64,000 nucleotides of DNA. Origin: Flavobacteriales bacterium (GTDB lineage: Bacteria > Bacteroidota > Bacteroidia > Flavobacteriales_F > PHOS-HE28). Of this stretch, positions 34,486 through 42,482 are shown piece after piece. Below the pieces are notes generated by a model, which made no database searches, was not told the origin of the DNA, and saw only the letters and a program-made list of their open reading frames with translations. Location: contig JAHBUL010000001.1 of NCBI GenBank assembly GCA_019638085.1, forward strand, positions 408,268-472,267, read 5' to 3'. A program made the position numbers and the translations under genes. Position 1 is the stretch's first letter. The number at the start of each line of letters is the position of its first letter.

Positions 34486-36747
34486 ATGGCGAAGAAGAAA
34501 AAGAAGAAGCAGTCCAAGGGGGCCGTATTCCTTTGGAAGGCGCTTTTCCTCTTGTTGGCCGTGGGCTTTATTTCGGTGTTTACGCTGATATTCCTTGTAC
34601 GCAAGGATGTTTTTGGCAAGCTGCCTTCCACGGAAGAGCTGGCCGGACTGCGTAACGAGGAGGCCACGCTGATCTTCTCTTCCAACGGTTCGGTGATCGG
34701 TAAGGTGTTTGCCCAGAACCGCACCAATGTGCTTTTCGAGGATCTGCCCAGGCATGTGGTGGAGGCGCTTATATCCACGGAGGACCAGCGCTTCTTCGAG
34801 CACGAAGGCGTGGACGCTTTCAGCTATGTGCGCGTGCTCTTCCGCACCATCATCGCGCGGGACCGCAGCGGCGGTGGTGGTAGTACCATTTCGCAACAGC
34901 TCATCAAGAATCTATACGGACGGGAAAGGCATGGCCTGCTCACCGTGCCGGTGAACAAGATCAAGGAAGCGTTGGTGGCGCAGCGTTTGGAGCAGGTGTA
35001 CAGCAAGGAGGATGTGATCACGCTCTACCTGAACTCCGTGCCTTTCGGCGAGAATATCTACGGCATCGAAGCGGCTGCGGAACGCTACTTCAGCAAGCCG
35101 GCCTCGAAATTGAAAGTGGAGGAAGGTGCCGTATTGGTCGGCATGCTGAAGGCCAACACCAAGTACAACCCTCGACTGAACCCCCAAGCGGCCAAAGGAC
35201 GAAGGGACCAGGTGCTGGCACTGATGGCAGGTAACGGGAAACTCACTCCGGTTGCGTGGGATAGCCTGCAGGCCCTGCCACTGGCGATCCGCTACACCGG
35301 CATCACCGCGCTGGATGCATACGGCTATTTCGATGTGCAGGTGGAGAAGCAGGCACGTGCGATACTCGCCGAACTTGGTAAGAAGAAGGGCACCACGTAC
35401 GATATTGAAAAGGATGGTCTCCGCATCCACACTACGTTGGATACGGCCTTGCAGCACGCCGCTCTCCGTTCGGTACGCAAGCAGCTTTCCGCCATGCAGC
35501 CCAAGCTGGATCGGGAGCTGCGCTCGAAAGGTCTTCGAAAGGCTTGGGAGAAGAAACTGGGAAAACACCCCAGTGCCGAGTGGAAGCAGAATGAACGCTC
35601 AGTGAAGGAGGTGTTCCAATGGGCCGGCAAGCGACCGGACACGTTGAGCTACCGTGATAGCCTGTGGCATTACCACAGTATGCTGCAGGCAGCCTTCCTG
35701 ATGGTGGATCCCGCCACGGGAAAGGTGCGTGCTTACAGCGGCGGCAATGATTTCCGTACCCTGCCCTTCGATCAAGTGCAAAGCCACCGGCCCATCGCTT
35801 CCGCGATCAAGCCGATCATCTATGCAGCCGGCTTACGGCGCGGGCTGGAACCGTGTACCTACCTCAATAATGAGCGAAAGACCTATGACGAGCTGGAAGG
35901 TTGGTCCCCTCAGAACTTCGATAAGGACACCATCGGAGGGCAGGTTGCACTGTGGTATGCCTTGGCCCATTCCATGAACATCCCCACGGTGGACCTGTAT
36001 TTCCGGACGGGTGTGGATACCATTCGTGATACGTTCAAGGCACTTGGCCTTCCGGTGGATGGCGTGGATAATCCTGCGCTGGCCTTAGGTGCCGCTGATA
36101 TTTCCTTGAAGGAGATCGTGCGGGCGTATGCGGCCTTCGCCAATGGTGGTCTGGTACGTGAACCGCAATTGATCGAGAAGATCACCGATGCACACGGCAA
36201 GGTGATCTACCAAGGGAAAATGGGAAAAGCGGCTCGCGCCTTGGACGAGGAAGTCGCAGCAACCATCACCACGATGTTGCAACGAGCAGTGAACGAAGGT
36301 ACCGGAGCATCCATGCGTTCACGCTTTGGCGTGCAAAGTCCATTGGCAGGTAAGACAGGTACCTCACAGGATTACAGCGATGCTTGGTTCGTGGCGTACA
36401 CGCCCGGCCTAGTGGCTGCGACATGGGTGGGTGCCCGCGACCCCGCAGTTCATTTCCACAACAGCAATGGCACCGGTTCCCAACTCGCATTGCCCATTAT
36501 CGGTGGCACGCTGGCGGAGGTGCAACGCTCTTCATCGCTGCGAAAGAAGTACCTCCCGCCTTTCCCCGCACTGCCAATGGAGGTGGACATGGATTGCCCG
36601 CCCCGTCGCTCCAGTGATCTCCTGGAACGCATCTTCGACGGCATCTTCAACAAGGATCCGGATGCTGACAAGAAGAACGAGCGCTCACACCCGAAGAAGA
36701 ATAAGAAGGAGAACTTCTTTCGGAAGTTGTTCCCAAAAAGGCGGTGA
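34486..36747 (+). CDS. bifunctional penicillin-binding protein 1A
   Basis: Class A PBP that polymerises and cross-links peptidoglycan. 753 residues: basic cytoplasmic start (MAKKKKKKQ), one anchor helix (about 17-40), GT51 domain with ALISTEDQRFFEHEGVD and GGSTISQQLIKNLYGRER, then the transpeptidase domain. The active serine is Ser439 (SAIK, 439-442); also SMN (HSMNIPTVDLYF) and the KTG box at 623-625 (GKTGTSQDYSDAWF). The long linker between domains has about 50 residues of charged sequence. Ends in a highly basic tail (KKNKKENFFRKLFPKRR). Confidence 0.94.
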   Translation: MAKKKKKKQSKGAVFLWKALFLLLAVGFISVFTLIFLVRKDVFGKLPSTEELAGLRNEEATLIFSSNGSVIGKVFAQNRTNVLFEDLPRHVVEALISTEDQRFFEHEGVDAFSYVRVLFRTIIARDRSGGGGSTISQQLIKNLYGRERHGLLTVPVNKIKEALVAQRLEQVYSKEDVITLYLNSVPFGENIYGIEAAAERYFSKPASKLKVEEGAVLVGMLKANTKYNPRLNPQAAKGRRDQVLALMAGNGKLTPVAWDSLQALPLAIRYTGITALDAYGYFDVQVEKQARAILAELGKKKGTTYDIEKDGLRIHTTLDTALQHAALRSVRKQLSAMQPKLDRELRSKGLRKAWEKKLGKHPSAEWKQNERSVKEVFQWAGKRPDTLSYRDSLWHYHSMLQAAFLMVDPATGKVRAYSGGNDFRTLPFDQVQSHRPIASAIKPIIYAAGLRRGLEPCTYLNNERKTYDELEGWSPQNFDKDTIGGQVALWYALAHSMNIPTVDLYFRTGVDTIRDTFKALGLPVDGVDNPALALGAADISLKEIVRAYAAFANGGLVREPQLIEKITDAHGKVIYQGKMGKAARALDEEVAATITTMLQRAVNEGTGASMRSRFGVQSPLAGKTGTSQDYSDAWFVAYTPGLVAATWVGARDPAVHFHNSNGTGSQLALPIIGGTLAEVQRSSSLRKKYLPPFPALPMEVDMDCPPRRSSDLLERIFDGIFNKDPDADKKNERSHPKKNKKENFFRKLFPKRR

Positions 36748-36755
36748 ACGCATGC

Positions 36756-37877
36756 TCATCGCTTGCTTGCTGATCGTGCCCAACGGGTGGCCAGCCAATG
36801 GCCCAATGGGTTCCGAAGGTGCATGAACGGCCGTTCCCAGAAGTGATAGATCAGCGTGGAGAGGATGATCGCAACCGCCAGGAACAAGACGTAGTGCGCC
36901 GCACAGACCCACGCCACGGGATGGGGCACCAGGTCGCCAAAGAGATAGAGCAGCGGCAGGTGTACCAGATACAAGGCATAGGTGATGAGGCTGAGGTAGC
37001 GCAGTGGGCCACCGAACGCACCCCCTTTCCGCCAAGCTGAAAGCAAGGGTAACAACAATGCCACGGAAAAGGCCTCCAAGCTGTTCAGGCCGTAGATGGC
37101 AAAGCGTGGCGATGTTCCATATCCATTGGTGGTCACTACTGCAAGCAAGGCAATGCCGAGTACCATGGCCGGCCAACGCATGCGCTGCCACCCCTTTGGC
37201 CAGCTGCGCGAGAGCCATGCTCCCAACATGCCATAGCCCGGTGCATCCAGGCGCGCGATCACCAGCTTGTTCACCCAGATGTCCCAGGTCGATTGATCCA
37301 CTACGTGGTGGGCCACGCTCATGCGTGCGATCACCGGCAGGGTGATGAACAATACACCAGCCACTACGAAAGCACGCCTTCCGCTCATGCCGATCAAGCC
37401 GATCGCGACAAAGACGAGTAGCGGGAACAGCAGGTAGAACCATTCCTCCACGGCCAACGACCACGACTCCCAGAAAAACAGGTCCAGGGGAAGATGGAGA
37501 TTCTGCATGAAGACAACGTAGGCCGGCGTAGCGGTACTGAGCATACCCGGTGCGGCGCCGATGAAGACAAGCACGATGTTCAGTAGCAGGAAGAGGTAGT
37601 AGTTCGGCAAGGTGCGCAACCAGCGCCGCTGCATGAAGTCGATGAAGCGCAACGATGCCGGACCGGACTTGGCCGATGCATCCAACAGGATACCGCCGAT
37701 CAAAAATCCACTCAGGACGAAGAAGACGCCTACCCAATCAAGGGATGGTACTGCAGGAAACCGGGGCCAGTGCGCCTCAACCAGATAGCTGGTGTGTGAT
37801 AGGGTCACCATCAGGCCAGCCGTGGCGCGCATCACGTCGAGGCCGAAAATGCGTCCGCCCAGGTATTGGCCGCTCAT
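36756..37877 (-). CDS. acyltransferase 3 family membrane protein
   Basis: 373 residues, about ten helices, of the OafA/YrhL family that O-acylates surface sugars. Typical motifs: GLDVMRATAGLMVTLSHTSYL with the catalytic His27, FVLSGFLIGGIL, and SWSLAVEEWFYLLFP. Its start is three bases after the stop of the ABC exporter gene on the same strand, so the two are probably cotranscribed and both may serve lipopolysaccharide or surface glycan. Convergent with PBP1A. Confidence 0.9.
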   Translation of the reverse strand: MSGQYLGGRIFGLDVMRATAGLMVTLSHTSYLVEAHWPRFPAVPSLDWVGVFFVLSGFLIGGILLDASAKSGPASLRFIDFMQRRWLRTLPNYYLFLLLNIVLVFIGAAPGMLSTATPAYVVFMQNLHLPLDLFFWESWSLAVEEWFYLLFPLLVFVAIGLIGMSGRRAFVVAGVLFITLPVIARMSVAHHVVDQSTWDIWVNKLVIARLDAPGYGMLGAWLSRSWPKGWQRMRWPAMVLGIALLAVVTTNGYGTSPRFAIYGLNSLEAFSVALLLPLLSAWRKGGAFGGPLRYLSLITYALYLVHLPLLYLFGDLVPHPVAWVCAAHYVLFLAVAIILSTLIYHFWERPFMHLRNPLGHWLATRWARSASKR

Positions 37878-37880
37878 GGC

Positions 37881-39701
37881 TTAGGCGAAGGCTTGCAGGT
37901 CGCAGAGCTTCCGGTACTGGCCGTTGGCAGCGAACAATTGCGCATGGGTACCGCGCTCAATGATCGCCCCGCGGTCCAATACGATGATCTCGTCGCAGTG
38001 CTGGATCGTACTGAGGCGGTGCGCGATCACCAACGAGGTGCGGTCCTTCATCAGTTTGAAAAGTGCGTCCTGTACCAAGCGTTCGCTTTCCGTATCCAAA
38101 GCTGAGGTGGCTTCGTCGAGGATCAGTATTGCAGGGTCACCCAACACCGCACGGGCGATGGCAATGCGTTGCTTCTGGCCACCCGACAGGCGATTGCCCG
38201 CATCGCCGATGGTGGTGTGGTACTGGTTCGGCATGCGGACGATGAACTCATGCGCATTGGCGATCTCCGCAGCCCGCTGGATATCCGCCTCATTGATGCC
38301 GGACCGCCCGAAGGCGATGTTCGCTGCCACGGTATCGTTGAACAAGAGGCTGTCCTGCGTGACGATCCCCATGAGCGCACGCAGATCCTTGATCTTCAGT
38401 TCCCGGATATCCGTGCCGTCGATGGAGACCGCGCCGGCGGTGACATCGAAGAAGCGTGGGAGCAGCCCGGCCAGCGTGGTCTTTCCGCCGCCGCTAGTAC
38501 CCACCAAGGCCACACTTTTTCCTTTCGGAACCGTCAGGTTGATGTTCTGTAACACCGGCTTTTCATCGTAGGCAAAGGCCACATCCTTGAACTCCACTTG
38601 CTGCTTGAACTCAGCGATGGGTTGTGCGTTGGACTTCTCCATAACCGTGTTGGGCACGGCCAGCAGATCGAACACGCGCTTGGCGCTGGAAGAACCCCGC
38701 ACAATTGCCGAGTAGCCTTGTGAAAAGCCCTTGATCGGCGTGAGCAGTTGGGAGAAAATGATGATGAAGCCGAGGAAGCTGTCGCCGCTGAGGCTGGCAT
38801 CCGGACCGAGTACGAGCGTTCCGCCCAGGAAGGCGATCGCGGCCATCACCGCAGTGCCCATGGTCTCGCTCAGGGGTGAGGCGATGTCCTGCCGGTTCAT
38901 CATGGAAATGCCCGCGCGCATCAACAATTCATTCTCCCGCTGGAAGCGGCGCTGCATCGCTTCCTCCCCATTGAACGCCTTTATCACGCGCATCCCCGTC
39001 AGGGTCTCCTCCACGCGGGAGAGCAGGTCGGCACTTTTCTCCTGTACCCGCGTGCTGCGGCGTTTCAAGCTCTTGCTGATCCGCGCAATGAGCAAACCGC
39101 TGATCGGTAACAGCAGTAATGAATAGAGCGTGAGCTCCGGGGAGAGCGTTACCATGGTGCCCAGGAAAAGGATCACCGCGATCGGCTCCCGGAACACCAT
39201 CTCGATGGACAACATCACCGAGAACTCCAGCACCTGCATGTCGTTGGTCATCAACGAGAGCAGGTTGCCCTTGCGCTCATCGGAATGGTAGCGCAATGGC
39301 AGGTCCAACATCTTGCTGTAGATCCGGGCCCGTACGTCGCGAACGATGCGGTGGCGGAATGCGCTGATGGCCCGGACCGCCAAGTAGCGGAAGAGATTCT
39401 TCAGCAGGAAAAGCGTGACCACCAACACGCAGATGATGGCCAAGGCGCCCAGTTGTCCATGAAGTTCGATCAGTCGCGTGAGCGACCAGTTGAAGGTTTG
39501 CTCCAACGTTTCCTTGTTCCATTCCAACTCAGGGCGCACATGCTGGGCTTGCACCTGCCCGAGCAACAACCGCAGGAACGGGATGAAGAGCAGCATGCTG
39601 GCCAAGTGGAAGATGGTGGCCAACAGGTTGAACACGCCGTTCATCACCGCATACCGGGCATAAGGCCGGCCGAAGCTCATGATGCGGAGGAAGTTCTTCA
39701 T
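37881..39701 (-). CDS. ABC transporter, fused permease and ATPase (MsbA-like)
   Basis: 606 residues, half-transporter: six-helix export permease (about 15-310) and ATP-binding domain. Walker A GTSGGGKTTLAGLLP, Q-loop GIVTQDSLLFNDT, signature RLSGGQKQRIAIARA, Walker B ILILDEATSALD and H-loop IAHRLSTI are all intact. Sequence type fits lipid A or lipid flippases (MsbA) of Bacteroidota. Start chosen at MKNFLRIMSF (ATG at 39699-39701); a TTG four codons earlier coincides with the -7 box at 39711-39718. Confidence 0.9.
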   Translation of the reverse strand: MKNFLRIMSFGRPYARYAVMNGVFNLLATIFHLASMLLFIPFLRLLLGQVQAQHVRPELEWNKETLEQTFNWSLTRLIELHGQLGALAIICVLVVTLFLLKNLFRYLAVRAISAFRHRIVRDVRARIYSKMLDLPLRYHSDERKGNLLSLMTNDMQVLEFSVMLSIEMVFREPIAVILFLGTMVTLSPELTLYSLLLLPISGLLIARISKSLKRRSTRVQEKSADLLSRVEETLTGMRVIKAFNGEEAMQRRFQRENELLMRAGISMMNRQDIASPLSETMGTAVMAAIAFLGGTLVLGPDASLSGDSFLGFIIIFSQLLTPIKGFSQGYSAIVRGSSSAKRVFDLLAVPNTVMEKSNAQPIAEFKQQVEFKDVAFAYDEKPVLQNINLTVPKGKSVALVGTSGGGKTTLAGLLPRFFDVTAGAVSIDGTDIRELKIKDLRALMGIVTQDSLLFNDTVAANIAFGRSGINEADIQRAAEIANAHEFIVRMPNQYHTTIGDAGNRLSGGQKQRIAIARAVLGDPAILILDEATSALDTESERLVQDALFKLMKDRTSLVIAHRLSTIQHCDEIIVLDRGAIIERGTHAQLFAANGQYRKLCDLQAFA

Positions 39702-39710
39702 GGAAGGCGC

Positions 39711-39718
39711 CAAAGGTA
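39711..39718 (-). promoter_or_regulatory. -7 box TACCTTTG before the ABC exporter
   Basis: Exact TAnnTTTG on the minus strand, nine bases before the ATG. The region further upstream is the CAGTTGT repeat element. Confidence 0.4.
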
Positions 39719-39730
39719 TCAGTGGTGGGC

Positions 39731-39864
39731 GTCAGTTGTCCGTTGCCGGATGTCCGAGCGTCTGCACCAAAGCGCTTCGGCGAAGGCGCGCTGCTTTGCG
39801 TGGCTTCTGGCAGGTTGGCCACGGGCGCGGTCACCCTGACAACTGACAGCTGACAACGGACAAC
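39731..39864. repeat. CAGTTGT-family palindromic element between ABC exporter and rbfA
   Basis: Left arm at 39731-39749 (GTCAGTTGTCCGTTGCCGG) and right arm at 39836-39864 (CTGACAACTGACAGCTGACAACGGACAAC in part) face each other across about 86 bases with a further GC-rich hairpin. Same family as 40247-40274, 46059-46160 and the copy inside the dnaE-type gene. Confidence 0.75.
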
Positions 39865-39871
39865 TAATCCA

Positions 39872-39901
39872 TTGATCTCCGACGCTCCCCCTCTATCTTC
39901 G
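39872..39901 (+). promoter_or_regulatory. promoter of rbfA
   Basis: TTG (39872-39874), exactly 19 bases, TATCTTCG (39894-39901), then only four bases to the rbfA ATG. Best full match to the Bacteroidota consensus in the window, and it implies a leaderless transcript. Confidence 0.65.
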
Positions 39902-39905
39902 CGCC

Positions 39906-40244
39906 ATGGACAGCGTTCGACAGAACAAGGTGAACAGCCTGCTGCAGCAAGAGATGGCCGAGGTGATCCAAGGCCATAACCGGACCTTGCTGCCGGGAGG
40001 ACTGATCACGGTAACAGCGGTACGGATCAGCCCGGACCTGGGCTTGGCCAAGGTCTACCTGAGCCTTTTCCCGGTGAAGGACAAACAAGCCGTGCTGGAC
40101 CAAGTGCGCAACATGGGCCAGAAGTTGCGCGGCGAGCTGGGCCATCGGATCGGCAAGCAACTGCGCATCGTGCCCGAGCTCAATTTCTACATCGACGATT
40201 CGCTGGACCGCATTGAGGAGATCGACAATTTGCTGAAGAAGTAA
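39906..40244 (+). CDS. rbfA: ribosome-binding factor A
   Basis: Small KH-fold protein that matures the 30S subunit (16S rRNA 5' end). 112 residues. Starts MDSVRQNKVNSLLQQEMAEVIQ and has GLITVTAVRISPDLGLAKVYLSLFP. The end, IVPELNFYIDDSLDRIEEIDNLLKK, matches the conserved RbfA C-terminal block. A promoter box ends four bases upstream. Confidence 0.93.
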   Translation: MDSVRQNKVNSLLQQEMAEVIQGHNRTLLPGGLITVTAVRISPDLGLAKVYLSLFPVKDKQAVLDQVRNMGQKLRGELGHRIGKQLRIVPELNFYIDDSLDRIEEIDNLLKK

Positions 40245-40246
40245 TG

Positions 40247-40274
40247 CAGTTGTCAGTTGTCAGTTGTCAGTTGT
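40247..40274. repeat. four tandem CAGTTGT heptamers
   Basis: Exactly four copies of CAGTTGT directly after the rbfA stop codon. One arm of the palindromic family seen at 39731-39864 and 46059-46160; here no facing arm is present. Confidence 0.8.
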
Positions 40275-40335
40275 CCGGCTTTGCAGCCATGCGTCAGCGT
40301 TTACCGACAGTTGCCTTGCATTTTTGTTCGGTGGG

Positions 40336-40392
40336 CGTTCTACATTCTACATTCTACCCCCGATGCATATCGGGGCTACATTTTTCATTCCC
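40336..40392. repeat. ACATTCT-family element with an internal palindrome
   Basis: Units CGTTCTACATTCTACATTCTAC, in pieces, then CCCCGAT-GCATATC-GGGG (a hairpin), then CTACATTTTTCATTCCC. In reverse complement the outer parts match the 42-bp units found twice in the dnaE-type gene (61140-61181 and 62052-62093). It lies just before the methyltransferase ATG at 40401. Confidence 0.7.
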
Positions 40393-40400
40393 TTCGGGCC

Positions 40401-41210
40401 ATGCAATATGATCCGGTGAAGCGCCGCTTGGGTGTGGTCTTCAACAGTACGCCGTTCCTGCGGAAAGTGTTCTACGGCCTGTTGGACCTGCTGCTGTTGC
40501 GTGCATGGCACATCCAGAAGGAATTGCGGGGATGGGCCAAGGACAAGCGTGATCGGGAACTCGCCATCTATGATGCCGGTGCCGGCTTCGGCCAGTACAG
40601 CTATTGGCTCAGCGGACTATCCCGCAATTGGAGCATCACAGCCATCGACGTGAAGGAGGAGCAAGTGGCGGATTGCAACGCGTTCTTTCAAGCGATCGGT
40701 CGCCCCCAGGTGAAGTTCGAAGTGGGTGATGTGACCACCTTCACCAAGCCGGACAGCTTCGAGCTCGTAGTATGCGTGGACGTGATGGAGCACATCCAGG
40801 AGGACGAAGCGGCGCTGCGCTGTTACTCCACTTCGCTGAAACCGGGCGGCATGCTCATCATCAGCACACCAAGCGATCAAGGTGGCAGCGACGTCCACGG
40901 AGAGGAGGAAGGTTCCTTCATTGAAGAGCACGTGCGCGACGGATACAACATCCAGGATATCGAGGCGAAGGCATTGCGGAATGGCTTCAGCAGGGTGGAA
41001 GCACGGTACAGCTACGGCGCACCCGGCAAGATCAGCTGGAAGCTCAGCATGAAATGGCCCTTGCTGATGTTACAAGCCAGCAAGCTTTTCTTCATCATTC
41101 TGCCGTTCTACTACCTCATCGCCTATCCCATCGCTTTCGTGCTGAACTGGTTCGATGTGAACACCAAGCATTCCACCGGCACGGGACTGATCGTGAAGGC
41201 GTGGAAGTGA
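40401..41210 (+). CDS. class I SAM-dependent methyltransferase with C-terminal membrane segment
   Basis: 269 residues from the ATG at 40401 (MQYDPVKRRLGVVF); in-frame sequence upstream is repeat-derived. SAM-binding motif I IYDAGAGFGQYSYWL, acidic loop ITAIDVKEEQ, motif FELVVCVDVMEHIQEDE and LKPGGMLIISTPS are typical. After the fold comes a hydrophobic stretch (KLFFIILPFYYLIAYPIAFVLNWF), so it is probably membrane-associated. Substrate unknown; possibly a lipid or glycan in the envelope. Confidence 0.85.
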   Translation: MQYDPVKRRLGVVFNSTPFLRKVFYGLLDLLLLRAWHIQKELRGWAKDKRDRELAIYDAGAGFGQYSYWLSGLSRNWSITAIDVKEEQVADCNAFFQAIGRPQVKFEVGDVTTFTKPDSFELVVCVDVMEHIQEDEAALRCYSTSLKPGGMLIISTPSDQGGSDVHGEEEGSFIEEHVRDGYNIQDIEAKALRNGFSRVEARYSYGAPGKISWKLSMKWPLLMLQASKLFFIILPFYYLIAYPIAFVLNWFDVNTKHSTGTGLIVKAWK

Positions 41211-41300
41211 GCGGCACCCGCGCTCTATCGAACAAAACAGGCTTGGCGTTGTTCCCGTATGGACCATGTTCCGTGCTTTTACGGAACGGCCAATGCACAT

Positions 41301-42482
41301 ATGACCAGAACCCGAACCCTGCTCACCGTACTCACGGTGATCCCTCTCTCTCTTTCAGTCGTAGCACAATACCAACCCGTGGTATTCGACCCGGGGTCCA
41401 ACTTGTTGGGCAATGGTCAGCCCCTGCCTGCAGAGAAGCAATGGTCCATTACCGGCCCTGTGTCGGCGGGTATTGGTCTTGTGGAAGCACGCGTGTATGA
41501 GGACGTTGCGATGAAGCGCCTGGCCGCGAAGGGGAGATGGGCGCGGACAGAATTCGATAACGATCCATCGTTCAAGATCAATCTGGACCAGAAGCTCCGC
41601 GGCAATGACAAGTACACCGTGGAACTGGGTTTCTATAGCCCTATTGGTCGGCAAGCTTCCGATACGCTGGCTGCCCGGTTGAGCGCATACCTCTTCGCTT
41701 ATGTAGATCAAAGTGTGGAGATCAGCAGCAACCGCACGCACCTCACCAAGCCGGTGGCCCAAGTGATGGACGAGCTGAACATCATTGTGCGCAGCGGGAC
41801 CGATAATTACAGAAGCCGACTGAACATGCCGTTCGCAGGATTCTCCCAACTGGTGGAGGATAAGCTGGTAAAATTGAACGACACGCGCCTCTCCAATGCG
41901 AAGTACATGTTCAAGAAGAAAGAGGAAGACGACAAGCGGAGCCAACGGATCGACATGGCGAAGCACGAGATCTCCGGGGTGAAGGCCATGTTGAAGGCGG
42001 AACTGCATTCCTACTTGGACCGTGAGATGCTGATCTTGAAGTACCGCACCGTGATCGCCGATCAAGCCACGGAGCACACGCCCAACACCATTGCGCTCAA
42101 TATCGGGTACGGTGGTATTTATAACAGCGGCACCACCGACGACCTCTCGTATGGTCAAGCTCCTTTCGTTGGTGTTTCCTTTCCCCTCGGCCGTCGTGCG
42201 TTCTCATCCCGCTTTTGGTCGAACAGCTCCATTTCCTTGGGTGCTTTCCTGGAGAATACGGAGGACGATGATGGCCGCATGCTCACAGGACCTTTGATCG
42301 ATCGGCCCATATACCTGGGCTACGGGTATCGCGTGTTCCGTATGGTCCGGCTGAACGCGGGTGGAACGTTGGTACAGAAGGACTTGCCACAACTGGATGG
42401 CTCCACTACAAGCTCGCTGCAAGTGCGGCCGTTCCTGGGTGTGAGCATTGAGATCAACCTCTGGCTCGGAATAGGAAAATGA
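41301..42482 (+). CDS. hypothetical secreted, barrel-like protein
   Basis: 393 residues from the ATG at 41301 (signal peptide MTRTRTLLTVLTVIPLSLSVVAQ). The middle holds a long charged helical section (KKKEEDDKRSQRIDMAKHEISGVKAMLKAEL). The C-terminal third alternates aromatic strands (TIALNIGYGGIYNSG, APFVGVSFPLGRRAF, SSISLGAFLENT, VRLNAGGTLVQKDLP, VRPFLGVSIEINLWLG) like an eight-strand outer-membrane barrel. No family recognised. It overlaps the OmpA-family gene by four bases, so they are probably made together. Confidence 0.7.
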   Translation: MTRTRTLLTVLTVIPLSLSVVAQYQPVVFDPGSNLLGNGQPLPAEKQWSITGPVSAGIGLVEARVYEDVAMKRLAAKGRWARTEFDNDPSFKINLDQKLRGNDKYTVELGFYSPIGRQASDTLAARLSAYLFAYVDQSVEISSNRTHLTKPVAQVMDELNIIVRSGTDNYRSRLNMPFAGFSQLVEDKLVKLNDTRLSNAKYMFKKKEEDDKRSQRIDMAKHEISGVKAMLKAELHSYLDREMLILKYRTVIADQATEHTPNTIALNIGYGGIYNSGTTDDLSYGQAPFVGVSFPLGRRAFSSRFWSNSSISLGAFLENTEDDDGRMLTGPLIDRPIYLGYGYRVFRMVRLNAGGTLVQKDLPQLDGSTTSSLQVRPFLGVSIEINLWLGIGK

